From Takakia lepidozioides (lineage: Eukaryota; Streptophyta; Takakiopsida; Takakiales; Takakiaceae): a DNA stretch of 64,000 bases. The stretch lies in assembly GCA_030704615.1 (NCBI GenBank), contig CM060732.1, positions 56,961,053 to 57,025,052 on the forward strand, written 5' to 3'. The first letter of the stretch is position 1. Every line of letters begins with the position of its first letter. Below are positions 21,157-33,254 of the stretch, piece after piece. A program made the translations under genes and the position numbers. The notes below the pieces were generated by a model. It was not told where the DNA came from and made no database searches. It saw nothing but the letters and a program-made list of their open reading frames with translations.

Positions 21157-23940
21157 TGTTCGATACGAGGAGGTTGGAAAACAAAGATGTCCAGTCACAG
21201 TAGGGACCATGTGGCTAGACACCACAAATTCCTCACCCAAAAAATGTCTCTTTCTACCTCCAGACCCTTCACATTGCTTCACAGTTTCGATAAAAATCAG
21301 AGATCGAGATATCTCTGTAAAAACACTTTTGGACTCAGGGGCTTCAGCATATTTTATTGACAAATTTTTTGCAAAACAACACAATTTAACGCTCGTAAAG
21401 AAGAAACTCTCGGCCCCCATTGAAGTCATCGATGGACGACCGTTAACATCAGGAAATGTTGACCATGAAACTCGACCACTTGAAGTGAAGCTTGAAGATC
21501 AAGCATCACATATTGTTTTCAACATCATCCAGTCTCCAACGAATCATGTGATCCTTGGACTTCCCTGGTTCGTACTTCACAATCCTGACATCGACTGACG
21601 ATCGCGAAAAATTTCTGCACGGCAAAAATGTAGAAATATCAAAGGTATTCAATCCCTGTTCCTTGGAGCTAGAACTTTCATGAGAGCTACCAAAAAGGAT
21701 GCGGCATTTGCACTTTATGCGAGTTCGATCAAGACCACAACAAACAAAAGTACTTCGACATTACCCATTCAATATCAAGATTTCAAGGATGTTTTCGAGA
21801 AGAAAAATGCAGACATATTGCCAGAACATCAACCTTATGACTGTGCAATTGAGTTACAAGAAGGAGCCCAACCACCATTCGGCCCAATCTATAACTTATC
21901 CCAGACGGAGTTGGCTATATTACGTGAGTACATTGATGAAAATTTGTCGAAGAACTTCATCCGACATTCAAAATCACCTGCGGGGGTGCCTATGTTGTTT
22001 GTGAAAAAGAAAGACGGATCATTACGCATGTGTGTGGACTATCGCGGTCTCAACAAAGTCACAATTAAGAATCGTTATCCATTGCCGCTGATTTCTGGGC
22101 TTCTCGACCAACTGGGACGAGCGAAGATTTTCACCAAAATTGACTTGAGATGGGCTTATAACCTTGTACGGATAAAAGAATAAGACGAATGAAAAACAGC
22201 TTTTTGAACAAGGTATGGACATTTTGAATACAGTGTTATGTCTTTCGGTCTTACAAATGCTCCAGCAATTTTCCAACATATGATGAATGACATATTTCGA
22301 GAAGTTTTAGATGACTTTGTAGTCATCTATTTGGACGACATTTTGATATTTTCACATAATGAAGAAGAACATGGCCGCCATGTATGCCTTGTCCTTGATA
22401 AATTAAGAGAAAGAGGATTATATGCTAAGTTGAAAAAATGTCTTTTCCATCAATCTGAGGTCGAATTTTTGGGCTACATTATTTCCGACAAAAACGTCTT
22501 TATGGATCAGAAGAAAATACAAACCATCATCGAGTGGATTAAACCAACTTCGGTCCAAGATGTATAATGTTTTCTGGGATTTGCAAATTTCTATAGAATC
22601 TTCATCAAGGACTACTCCAAAATTGCTGCACCATTGACATGATTCACAGGGAAAGACAAATTTGTATGGGACGAGAAGGCTGACCAGACATTTGAAAGGC
22701 TGAAGCAGACATTTACAACGGCCCCAATACTGGTACATGCAGACCCATCTAAACCATTCTTTTTGGAAGCAGATACATCGGACTTTGCACTTGGCGCTAT
22801 ATTCTCTCAATACGGTACGGATGGCCGACTTCACCCTGTTGGTTTTCGTAATCGCAAATTTTCCGCTGCAGAGATCAATTTTGAAATCCATGACAAAGAA
22901 CTTCTATCGATCATCGATGTTTTTTAGGAGTGGCGTCATCTATTGGAGGGAGCTAAACATCAGGTCATTGTCTACACCGATCACAAAAACCTCGAATATT
23001 TTATGAGTGCTCGTGTTTTGAATCGACGTCAAGCAAGATGGAGTATGTCACTAGCAAGGTTTGATTTTGTTATTACATATAGCCCCGGACATCTTCAAGG
23101 GAAACCTGATGTTCTTTCTCGACTATCGTATCTTGCGCCGTAAAAAAAGGAGGCAGCTTTCGACCAACATAAATCCATCATCTTGAAACCAACAAATCTC
23201 CAATTGAATATGTTATCAATGTCCACCTATGACGATGCAGAGATCATAAAGAAGATTCAAGAAGCACTGAAGAGCGACCAATTTGCTACGACACTACGAA
23301 GTCAACTAAATCGACCTCGAGACAACCCACATGTTACAAACGATTTCGAATTCAAAGATGACTTACTTTATTTCAAGGGACTTCTCTATGTACCTCCAGG
23401 ACCTACACAACTGCAAATTCTTCAAACATGTCATGATCTTCCGGCTGTAGGACATTTCGGCTTCAACAAAACAATGGAATTGATATCCAGGGATTATTGG
23501 TGGCCGCAGATGTGGAAACTTGTGAAAGAATTTATAAAATCTTGCGACACGTGTGCTAGAACAAAGGGACCACGACATCGACCTTATGGCCTTCTTCAAC
23601 GATTACCCAATCCCAATGGTCCATGGTCGTCCGTGTCTATGGACTTTATTACGGACATTCCAATTTCCAAAATCACTGATTCAATCCTTGTTATTGTAGA
23701 TCGTTTTACAAAAATGACACATTTCATTCCATGTAATAAGACGGTCCGACGAGAATACTGCAAGACTCTTCCTCAATAATATCTACCGCATTCATGGACT
23801 CCCGAAGGACATCGTATCTGATCGAGGACCACAGTTCATATCAAATTTCTGGAGGGGATTATTTCACATATTGGATACTAAGATCAATCTCTGTACAGCT
23901 AATAATCCACAGACCGATGGTCAAACCGAACGCGTAAACA
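21157..23940 (+). pseudogene. pol of chromovirus A (protease, RT, RNase H, integrase core)
   Basis: The gag sequence interrupted at 3535 resumes here, and pol follows, colinear with B. Protease [12 protein letters not shown] is at about 21330, and [15 protein letters not shown] and YLDDILIFS at about 22335. RNase H is at 22730-23130, and the integrase finger is complete (YWWPQMWKLVKEFIKSCDTCAR, about 23495). The core has [17 protein letters not shown] and [11 protein letters not shown]. In-frame stops include 21596-21598, 22181-22183, 22565-22567 and one in the RNase H at about 22925. A frameshift lies at about 23750. At 23940 the sequence runs into an inverted segment. Confidence 0.85.
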
Positions 23941-24511
23941 CTTCGTCGATTTCATACTGATTTCCTGATTGACTTCGATTGATGGAGGTGGTACGGAGAC
24001 TATCCTTGGAATATTCGATGGATGATACAACTTCAATAATGAAACATGAAAGAATGGATGGATGCGCATACTTCGTTGGAGTTCAAGCCGAAAACTGACC
24101 GGATTTATTTGTCGAATAATTTTGAATGGTCCCAGACGTTGATAATCCAACTTCTTTGATGGTCACGAGGTTTGTATGTCCCGTCGAAGAAGCCACACAT
24201 GATCTCTGACCTTGAACTGGGGTTGGAGTTGGCGATGTTGATCTGTATACTCCTTGTATTGTTTTTGAGCTTCTCCGAGGTGGAATGTAAGCTCCTTGTG
24301 AATCGTAGCAAGATGAGTAGCAAGGTTTTCTACAGCAGGGCTTCCAACAGTCTTCATGAGGAAAGGGTTTGCTCGAGGATGATGACCATAATTGGAGAAA
24401 AATGGAGTTTGTTTGGTCGAAGAATGCATAGTGTTGTTGTAGGCAAACTCAGCCAATGACAGAAGGTCCGTCCAATTATCTTGGTGATAATTTATCGTAC
24501 AGCGAAGATTC
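23941..24511 (-). pseudogene. Inverted integrase/chromodomain-linker segment of chromovirus A
   Basis: The minus strand reads the part of integrase missing from the plus strand: from INYHQDNWTDLL-like sequence near 24490 through MAEFAYNNTMHSSTKQTPF and [20 protein letters not shown] to [14 protein letters not shown] near 23950. Plus-strand element sequence resumes at about 24512 with SSNLANASDKVQEFHQRY. This is a local inversion of about 570 bp with some bases lost at its left edge, found in A and not in B. Confidence 0.8.
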
Positions 24512-24755
24512 TACTCTTCATCCAACCTTGCCAATGCATCTGACAAAGTCCAAGAGTTTCATCAACGATATCCAGCTAAGCCCCGAGCTACACGTCAATA
24601 AGACGTCACAACGATGATGCCAGTCAAGTTAGCTTCAAGGTGAAGATTCCACATTCAGTGTATCTGATACACATTAAGGATGGAGGTTCTCCAACTCTAA
24701 GCAAGTCCAAGATTTTACCGCTCCTCGAGAAACTCGGCGCTAGAGGAGGGGGTCA
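24512..24755 (+). pseudogene. Integrase tail and 3' untranslated region of chromovirus A
   Basis: The last chromodomain codons are followed by stop TAA in the context CGTCAATAAG. A shortened version of the region that holds the extra ORF in B comes next: only FSNSKQVQ-type terminal codons are kept, and the rest (about 400 bp) is deleted. Confidence 0.7.
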
Positions 24756-25335
24756 TGTCACGGACATAGCCCAGAGGAACTTACCAGGAGTAAATACCAA
24801 AAATTATCAAGTTACCATGTTATCGAAAGTTGTCGTGATCTACCATGATCTACCATGATTTATCATAAGTTACCATTAGTTACCAAGTTACCGGGAGTTT
24901 ATCAAATTACCCAGAGTAACTTGGGAAACTGCTTAGAAAGCTTCATTTAGAGGAAACTTCTCCATCAAGAAACCTCCTTTGGAGAAGTCTCTTAGGGAAC
25001 CTCCTAGTAACCAGTATATATAGAAGGCGAGACTGGACAATCTTCAGTCTCGCCAACACAATTTCAAGCTACTCTTGTTTCCAGTCCCAGTACGTTAGTC
25101 CAGCTTCCAGTATTCTAGTCCAGTTTCCAGTATCTAGTACTCCAGTCCAGTTTCCAGCATTCCAGTATCCAAGTCAAGTTCCAGTATCTTGTACTCTTGT
25201 CCATTGTTATAAATATCATCTTTGATTTATATATACCCATCATGCATTCGGCCATGCCGACCTTGACTTCTTAATAGTCTTGTACCTCTAGTCTGATCTC
25301 TTGTTTGTGTTCAGTGATGCTCTCGTCCTTGACAG
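24756..25335 (+). repeat. 3' LTR of chromovirus A
   Basis: TGTCACGGACATAGCCC to GTCCTTGACA, 580 bp. It is shorter than the 5' LTR because of small deletions. The target copy GCTCT follows at 25336-25340. Confidence 0.9.
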
Positions 25336-28300
25336 CTCTCATCTCCCTCTCGTAGGTTCAAACTCGTGGGAGGGGACTATTCAAACTTAACAACAGTTTC
25401 CTTAAAATTCCATCCTTCAAATCAAGTCTCTTACAGTCCCAAGCTGGATCAGTGGGTGAGAATCCAACTCAATGGTTCCAAGCAAAGTTGTTAAAGCAGT
25501 TTGCGTGGTTATTCAACGTATGAGCTTACATTTGGCAGGCATTAAGAAGTTACGTAGAACTAAAGCCCTCACTAAATGTCTCAAGGTATATCAAGCCAGA
25601 TTACAATCTTAGCACTGTGATGACATCACCTATCAAACCCACATGGAAGCCGGGAAGAACATGAAAGAATACCCAAGCCTACCAAAACAGAAGCTCAAAC
25701 TTTAAGTGGAAATCAGCTGGTCAACTAAAAAAGAAAAGACGACTAATTTTTTTTTTGATAAAACCAAGTTACGATGTCCAACCTAGAACGTAACTGAACT
25801 CATAGACCCAAGCTATCAGCTAGTACCACTGCCTCCACGCCAAAACAGCTGGCAGATCTTGCCTCCAACCATTTTCAAAACCTATTTCGTAGCACTTGAC
25901 ATGGCCTTCGACCTGCCTTCCTCGCCCCACCAACTAGCATGCTTAGCTCTTACCCCAACTCTTCTCTCTCCCGACTCAGCCTCTAGTCTTGAAGGAGATT
26001 TCACTGTCATTGAATTAGGGGAAGCCCTGACCAAGCTTCATTATGATAAATCGTAAGGTCTGGTTGGCCTCCAGGTTGAATTCTACAAAACTCTATTGAT
26101 GGATATATCGGATGATTTCACTGCCATGACCAACCAAAGCTTTCAGCAACGTAGCATGCCAAAGGCCATGTCTCAAGGTCTCATCACACTGATATTCAAA
26201 AAGGGGGACAGAACAAACATTTCTAATTACCGCCCAATTACGCTCATCAACATGGCTTACAAAATCATAGCCAAGGCTCTGGCCCTAAGACTCCAACCTC
26301 TTTTCCCCTCTTTGATCCGTACAAATCAAACACGAGGCATCCTGTCTGGTGATCTTAGCAAATCGACTCTTGGGGATGACCCTACTTGGGGAGTCAATCA
26401 TGGTATGAGATGGCTACAATCTGCTCAAACTACAACCCTCTTGGGCTACACACTTTGGAGTAGGTCTGTCCGACCAGCAACGTTTTGCCTCGACCCTCAC
26501 GAAGCTCAAAACCGAACTGACCTATTGGGGTTCCAAACACTTATCCATAACGGGCAAAGCCCTGGTAGCAAACCAAATCATCTCCGCCAGCGTCTAGTTC
26601 TTTGATTCCTCTTGACGACATGTTGACTCAGCTCAAGTTCAATAAGTCAAAAAAATGTTGTGCAACTTCATCTGGGGAGCAAAAAAATTGAGACAAAAGA
26701 AAAGACCGCAAAATGCATGGAAAGAAATCTGCCTTCCTAAAATAATGGGTGGTTGGCAGGTTCATTGATCCTAAAACACTTACATCATTTTTAGAAAAAT
26801 GGTCTCCACGCTTCTTTAGCCCAGAAAGGAGATGGTGGAAGATCTTGATCAGTGGTAACATTTGTGCTTCCTCCCCCCTGAAAAATATACTATGGCACCA
26901 TCCTTGCGATGGGTTACATAGGGTTTCAGGCACAAATCAATTGGGACCCCCTCTTTGGTCTGCAACTTGGCATGCATGGGGCAGGCTCCACCCCTTCCTT
27001 ACAAAAGCACAACCCGAATATTTCTCTTCCTTAAAACCAACACTCCTTTGACGGATCAAAAAACCAAGCTAGAAGATGATCCACCAAGGATGTAAGAGGT
27101 ATTGGCCAAATTCGGGACCTATGGGCAAATGGCTCTCTCATACATCCGACCTCGCTAGCTGAGAAACTTGATAAGCCAGGTCAAATCTGGGATATGACTC
27201 AGTCATCTTCACCGTTCAACCCCAATGGCTCTAGACACTTATGATTGCCCCTTTGTTTCCGAAGCTCAACTACTTGACTCTCGGTATTGTCTGTAACCAA
27301 CTAACAATCATCTTCGTCCATGATCCACTAATTAGGCCATTTCGGGGTTTCTGATTGTCATTTACCCATTCACTCTAGTCCTCAAACTCACCACCAGACA
27401 ATTGGTGGGGATCCCTTCCCACCACCCCCCCACACACACACACCCATCAGGATCTGTTGTTAGTCCTCCCCAACCAAAGAAATGAATCCCCAATGTTCCC
27501 AATCATACCTAGCTGACTTCCAACACATTCGTTTGGATATCTGGTAGACCGCTAGAGGAATTCCACTTTGAAATGAATCCCCAATGTTCCCAGTCACACA
27601 TAGCTGACTTCCAACACATTCGTTTGCCACTTTGACCCTAAAGAATGGTTCTACGTGTTTGCCCATTCTGCACACCATTTCTTTGCTTACACAACCAAGA
27701 AAGCCTACAAGGCCCTCACCAATGCCCAGCCATTGTTAGCAAAATGTAATGACAAATGGGACACTTACAACTTCTAGAATGAAAACAGGAATGTTATATG
27801 GGGCTCAAACTGGATCAAAAGTCGTCCTACCAAGGTCTTGGCTTTCCTCTAACAGATTAAAACATGGTCCTCAAAGCTTGGGCTCCAATTTCATGAGGCA
27901 ATTTTGTGTAGCTGCCTCGGCCTGCTGCTCATCAGACATCATAGAATCCATCGAGCACTGCCTCCCACAATGTCATGCGCATGTTCAAATTTGGCCCCTC
28001 ACAAGACCCTATATGGAAGTTGGAAAACCAAAAATCTTGATTTGCTCCTCAACTACAACCAAATGAATAAGCAAAAATCCTTAAACTGCCCAGTATTCAA
28101 AACCATTTGAAGCTCTACCCTCTGGCCTCTCTGGAAGACCCAATGTAACAAATTTGCATTCTGTTTATCAAGACTTGCAAAATGAGGCTCGAAAGGCTTG
28201 GGCTAAATTTTCTGCATATATCGAGCGAGCTCCACTAAATACAGCGGCGCTCCATGCTATCTTCAGAGCTACATGGGCACATCAAGGGATCCTATGTAGT

Positions 28301-28430
28301 GCTTCGCAAGACAAATGCATCTGGAACAAACAATCCCCTGACTTACTGGTGCAATATCCACACAACCCTCCACCGCATTCCCTGAGTTCGAACGCGAGAT
28401 CAACTGGTGACACATGAGGACACCTCCACA
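25336..28430 (+). pseudogene. L1-type LINE, 3' part (reverse transcriptase and C-terminus)
   Basis: LINE sequence resumes directly after the chromovirus. RT blocks are readable: SLEGDFTVIELGEAL (about 25985), GLITLIFKKGDRTNISNYRPITL (26180-26250, the RT fingers), AYKIIAKALALRLQ and LIRTNQTRGI. The thumb-side block LKTELTYWG...LSITGKALVANQII is near 26510-26590, and KKMLCNFIWGAKK at 26650. The C-terminal zinc-knuckle-like SIEHCLPQCHAHVQIW is near 27945-27990. The catalytic FADD region is lost in a deletion near 26360. Many stops. An internal 55-bp direct repeat (27481-27532 and 27571-27625) and a (CA)n tract (27431-27443) are later changes. Confidence 0.8.
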
Positions 28431-29194
28431 ACTTCACGACTCTGTTCTCTCTAACCGTAGGCTTATCATATTTAGTTTTGGCCTAGCTCATATTTTTCCT
28501 CTATGGATTGTTGCAATCTCTGTCTTCAGGTGATCCTACCGTGTTGATTCTCTCTCCATGTGAGAGTTTGGTTCGTATTTTACTGAATACGGTGTGTGTG
28601 TCTTATGACGTAATCCGGGGTTTTAGTCTTTTTTCCCACAACCCAAATAAAGTTCTCTAAGGACCTCAATCCCCTGTTCATTATTTTTTAAAATAATAAA
28701 AATATATTTATATATTATTTCAAGGCCAGCTTGGCAAGTGAAAGTTTCTCTAGGAACAAAATATATACTTGGGTTTTTGCCTAAAGGGAATAATGGATTT
28801 TTCATGGTTATAATGTATATAAATAGAATCCAAGGCTAGATTCCTGGCTAGCACTATTTTCACATGCTACAAAAAATTGGATAGTTCCAGGAATTATTTT
28901 TGGAAGTACCGCCCTCTAAAAGCAAAAAATAAAAACAATATGAAACAAACCATTTTATTGAGTAATGCCACCAATAGGGTCATCATTTTAATTGCAAGTA
29001 TCAGTTCGTCCATTGGCCCTTTCTATTTCTGGCATGTTCATTGGCCTATTTGCCATACTCTAATGAACACATCAAACAACTTTAGATACGCACACAGTAA
29101 GAACAGTTGATATTTAATAACTATTCTTAACGGCCACCTTAATAAAAATCCAATTTTAACTGCTTTTGGACTTAAATTTGGTCTAGAGATAACT
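28431..29194. other. AT-rich intergenic DNA, no gene seen
   Basis: Contains an AT-only tract at 28680-28720. I found no coding frame, tRNA or terminal repeat. Confidence 0.5.
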
Positions 29195-29734
29195 TTAAAC
29201 ATATGAATGAGTCCCCTCGCTATTAGGATCACATATATCTGAACTAAGCCCAACTAAAAATACAATTTCCAAAGTCATCGCCTCGTTCCCAAGATCACAA
29301 AAGATCACGACGCTCCTGCAGTTCTGTAGATAAAGCCTTCGACAAGATTCTCGACGCTTCAAATGCTTATCTAAAGTCTTTTTATGGGTGAGCCGATCTT
29401 GACTTCCCTTCACAGACTTTTTGATAAGATCCTTTGACATCTCACACTCAGTGCATTTTGCAAAAACACTTCCAAACTTACGTACTTCAACATTTGAAAA
29501 AACTCGTTTCCAAATCCCGTTTATGGTTGAGCTCGAAATAGGTGCTAGACCGAGGATACTATTGGCTTGCATCCAAAATGAAAGCGAATCAATTGATGGA
29601 GTACACAACTTCGAACATGGGTCCAATGTGACAATAAGTACCGAGCCCATACAATAATTAATTAGTGCATGGTAGTCAAGTGACTCAAACAAATAGAAAA
29701 TGACCTCCGCCAACCAGTTGATCGAGGAGGCCAC
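29195..29734 (-). CDS. Unassigned ORF, possibly a transposase-derived fragment
   Basis: About 179 codons without a stop. The middle has SSSTINGIWKRVF, VRKFGSVFAKCTECEMSKDLI (a C-x2-C pair) and a basic, helix-forming stretch (HKKTLDKHLKRRESCRRLY). A Cys pair followed by such a helix resembles uncharacterised transposon proteins with a KFxxCxxC block, but I cannot assign a family. No good start, promoter or partner exon is evident. It may be a relic. Confidence 0.3.
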   Translation of the reverse strand: MASSINWLAEVIFYLFESLDYHALINYCMGSVLIVTLDPCSKLCTPSIDSLSFWMQANSILGLAPISSSTINGIWKRVFSNVEVRKFGSVFAKCTECEMSKDLIKKSVKGSQDRLTHKKTLDKHLKRRESCRRLYLQNCRSVVIFCDLGNEAMTLEIVFLVGLSSDICDPNSEGTHSYV

Positions 29735-30916
29735 CGCTCAAGAAGACAAGAAGGATGCAAGAAGTGGACGAAATTCCATTGCCAACAAATGCTATATATG
29801 TACATATAACGCCAACTGGAGCTAGCATAAGTAAGAGCCTCTTACTTGCAGGTATTGCCTCCTTTCGGGGGTGGGTTATATCAGCACTTGAACCATTCAA
29901 GTAGTGGTTAGCTGCCATTTTCAATCTTACGTTTAAGGCTGTAAGCGGATGTCATAGCTGTAAAGTGTATGATGCGTAGGAAAGCAGTGGTATATTTGGA
30001 TGGTAGATTTAGGTAAATTTCCTTAAGAATGTGGACATTATGGCCCTCCTCTGACACCTGCAGTGATGATAGTGAAGGGGGGCGTGTTCCAACAATGGTG
30101 CCGAAGGGCCAGTATGAGGGGGTTATATTTTTCACTTCTTTATGCAATTGATTGGTTTGGGACCTTCATGGCATAATGTGAACTCGAGAATATGGATAGT
30201 GAGGGAGGGGAGTGGACATGTTGGTGGCAGTAATGCCGAGATGGGAAGCCTTTGGATAAGTAGGATATCATAGCAAAGCCTAACTAGGTAGCAGCAAGGG
30301 TGGGTGAGGCATGTGCATGGCAAGAGCTACGAGGGTATAGTGAGGTCCGGTAGTCGTCCTTGGAATGTCAGGTTGAACCATTGATGAGGTTGAACCATCT
30401 TGACTTAGGGTGTGACAGTAGAAGTTTTCGGAGTTGTCTCACTCCCTGATTATGTCGGGTTATGTGGAGTCCATGGATAATGGGGTGGTTGCAGCGGTGA
30501 GGCCAAGTGTCTATTTGGGGGGGGCTGAGCATGACATAACATACAATGTTTGTTAAGGTATAATAAAGGCCAAAATAAGTTTCCTCTTTGGTTACCATGT
30601 ATTGGCCGTATTGAAACCGCCAGATTTGTCTAATTTGAGCATCAATTACTATAGGGGACGTCCAAAAATGGTTGGACATAGCATATATTAGGTGTGGGGA
30701 GGAGACTCTCACGAGGGAGGCCCTTATGGAGTATATTGGTGCGGTGACTCTTTGAAAAGCCCGCACCCTTATATTAAGGTGAACTTGACCAGATGCACTT
30801 CCAAGATGAAAATTTAAGCTCTTCATAGATTATGTTAATGTACATCTATTTCATCTCATAGAGTTTGTAAAGCATAAATCTTGCTGACCATTATTTCGCT
30901 ATCAAGCTCAAAAGTT
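29735..30916. other. Intergenic DNA upstream of the SABATH exons
   Basis: Only short minus-strand frames without recognisable motifs occur (for example 30368-30826). The 150 bp before the ATG at 30917 are moderately AT-rich and should hold the SABATH promoter, but no clear TATA box stands out. Confidence 0.4.
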
Positions 30917-31899
30917 ATGGCTACATTAAGCTCTGAAATTGAGCCACTTACAGGGAGTACATACAATGGAGTAACTAAGTCGAGTACAACTAAGAAAATG
31001 CATGCACTCGCCCACGTATTCGCGATGGAAGGTGGAGATGGAGATACAAGCTATGCCCGAAATTCACATACACAAAGCTCAATCTTCACAAATTGGAGCC
31101 ATTTGCTTCAAGAAGGCGTTGATGCTATGGTTGTATCCGAGGGACCCCTTCGGATTGTGGACTTGGGATGTTCTGTAGGCAACAATACCCTCTCTACGGT
31201 AGATTTTGTGATCAAAGGCTTGCAAACCAAATATGATCGAATCTCAAAACCCTTTCCCGAAGTCCACGTGTTCTTCCAGGACTTGCCATCAAATGATTTC
31301 AATAACCTTTTTCAGTCGCTACCGCCTTTGGGGACTACAGAAACTAACAACATCCGTGTATCCCAATCTGTCAAAGGCGTTGTAGCATCAAGAGATTACT
31401 TTGCAGCGGGAGTCCCTGGATCATTCTACGGTCGTTTATTTCCCCATTCAAGCATTGATGTTGCCGTTTGTATAGTTGCATTGCATTGGTTGTCTAAGGT
31501 ACGCTAACCACCACCATCACCTGCTATAAAATCCTCAAAGAATTCTCATCTTCTTCAAGAGCTTCAATTATATTCACTTGTTGATTGTTGAAAAATCGCA
31601 TGTTTCAGGTTCCTGACACGGTTCAAGATCCAAGTTCTCCAGCATGGAATAAAGGAGCCATTGGAGTGGTTCCTGGGTTCCATGAGAGAAATCCAACTAC
31701 CGTAGAAGCTTATGCCCAACAATCAAACAACGATCTGTTAAATTTTTTGAATCATCGTGCTGAAGAATTGACTTCTGGTGGTATTTTATTCTTTGTTTTA
31801 TCTGGCCGAGATTTGGATGAGGCCAAAAACAAGTCCAAAAAGTTGTATTCAACTATGGGGATGATCTTCGAAGATGCATGGCAAGATTTAGTCTCAGAG
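30917..31899 (+). CDS. SABATH-family carboxyl methyltransferase, exons 1 and 2 (gene split)
   Basis: Exon 1 is 30917-31498 (194 codons) and exon 2 is 31609-31899 (97 codons). The intron has GT at 31499 and AG at 31607-31608. Donor GT follows exon 2 at 31900. Visible family features: MEGGDGDTSYARNS at the SAM/substrate entry, IVDLGCSVGNNTL as the SAM-binding motif, VFFQDLPSNDFNNLF, VPGSFYGRLFP and ALHWLSK. Exon 2 ends DAWQDLVSE, where the family continues with G-L-I/L. No third exon follows on this strand before the piggyBac remnant. A matching last exon, in the same phase, lies inverted at 43047-43382. SABATH enzymes methylate carboxyl groups of small acids such as salicylate, jasmonate or IAA; the substrate cannot be told here. 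Confidence 0.85.
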
Positions 31900-33254
31900 G
31901 TACATCTTTGAACTCATTCCTATTGTGTTATTGAGCTACTTCTAAGTTAGATTTTGGAATCTAAGCGGTGATTAAATGTCCAAATTAATGCTATGGCATT
32001 TTGTCATACAATCTTTAAGTTGGACCACTTGTTCTCAAAGCTTGAACAAAAACACTTGAGGCCAATTTCTGTTCGGGGCTCATTCAGCTAGTAAACCCTA
32101 GTACATATGGCTTATGGATGGAGTGACTACCTATGATCCAAATACTACTTGATTGATTTATGGAGATTATATATTAGAGTAAAAATATGTAAAAGATTAT
32201 CCCTTGCTTCAAGATAAGTTTGGACCCGAGGGCAGGTTAAAAAGAATGGATAAGTGTCAGATATGTCTATTATTTCCTTAATGTCTCTTTGAAAAGATTA
32301 TCGCAAATCTTGCCGTGGTCTACAAGCTAAGAAGACATTGAAATAAACCAAAACATTTCTAACTATTCTTTGCGGAAATATGCCGCCTACTAACATTCCT
32401 TCTAATAGAACATCTATATCAAAGATTGGTTGTCTTTAGATGTGATTTTTGTAATTGTCATAATTGATTGTCTCTAAATGGTCCCTAAATTTTGTAGTCA
32501 ACAGGATGGTGAAAAAGAACTTGTATGATCATTCCAGTTTAGTATGTAACATGTCTGGAAATTAAGCTTGCAGTTAAGCTTGTGGTTACAGTGAGGTGGT
32601 TAGACTTTTGCAGCGGGATAGCTCACTCAGTCTATGAATCCGTTCATGTACCGTTTTCAAGGCAATGGGATAATGTACTAAATGTCCCACAGTCCTTACA
32701 TGTGTTCTGTTTCCTATCTATAGATCCAAGTTATAAGTTTGGGTTTTGAGGAAACACTCCTTCCAAGTCCATCATATGTTTTCTGAGAATTATGCTTGCT
32801 TTGTAGATTACAATGTTTAAGCCACTTGCAAGTTTTGCGTTTATGTGGTCTGAATTATGCTTGCTTTAAAGCATTCCAAATTCTGACCACTTCCAAATTT
32901 TGCATTGGCTTGCTCTAAAGCAAGCATAATTCCGGGCATGGGAACTTCCCGATTTTACATTTATATGTTTGGAGCACTTCCGAATCCACCATATCTCATA
33001 TCTGAATTATGCTTGCTTTGAAACAAGCTTAATTCTGTTGTCTTCCAAGTGCAACATTTGTCCGCTCCTCCGCAAGCATTTCACTTCACTTTGCATCCAC
33101 GGTAATAAGGCCCATGTTCTCCCACGGTTATAGCTCTGCTTCTCATTTCTGCTCACGATTTAAATCTGCTCATGCTTGATCAAATCTGCTCATGCTTTAT
33201 GTGTAAACAAAGCCGCTTGATTTCTTTCATTTGTTTTGGTGGGTGTCTACCATG
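31900..33254. other. Former SABATH intron sequence and unassigned DNA
   Basis: It follows the exon 2 donor. No coding frame is seen. It includes a palindromic repeat at 32852-32932 and further loose copies of AATTATGCTTGCTTT at about 32787 and 33003. Confidence 0.45.
32852..32932. repeat. Inverted repeat, possible MITE or hairpin element
   Basis: A 22-bp arm at 32852-32873 (GAATTATGCTTGCTTTAAAGCA) pairs with 32911-32932 with one mismatch; the loop is 37 nt. The arm itself contains the near-palindrome TTGCTTTAAAGCA. Related half-copies lie on both sides. Confidence 0.5.

Larger units (their letters stand above)
1864..25335 (+). mobile_element. Chromovirus A (Ty3/gypsy), outer element of the nest
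   Basis: LTRs beginning TGTCACGG and ending TTGACA bound the element at 1864 and 25335. Host pentamer GCTCT flanks it on both sides (1859-1863, 25336-25340). Without the inserted element C1 it is about 5.85 kb: 5' LTR, primer site, gag (2505-3535), then after the interruption the end of gag, protease, RT, RNase H and integrase (21157 onward), then the 3' LTR. It belongs to the same family as element B. It is inactive: multiple stops, an inversion in the integrase/chromodomain part, and a 17.6-kb insertion in gag. Confidence 0.9.

Noticed and set aside
24172-24459. Plus-strand ORF of 95 codons inside chromovirus A
   Set aside because: It is the antisense of integrase and appears on this strand only because the segment is inverted.
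27421-27443. CA/C-rich simple tract as a regulatory element
   Set aside because: An ordinary microsatellite inside a decayed LINE.
29685-30826. A chain of minus-strand ORFs upstream of the SABATH exons
   Set aside because: Each is short, with no family features and no splice sites linking them.
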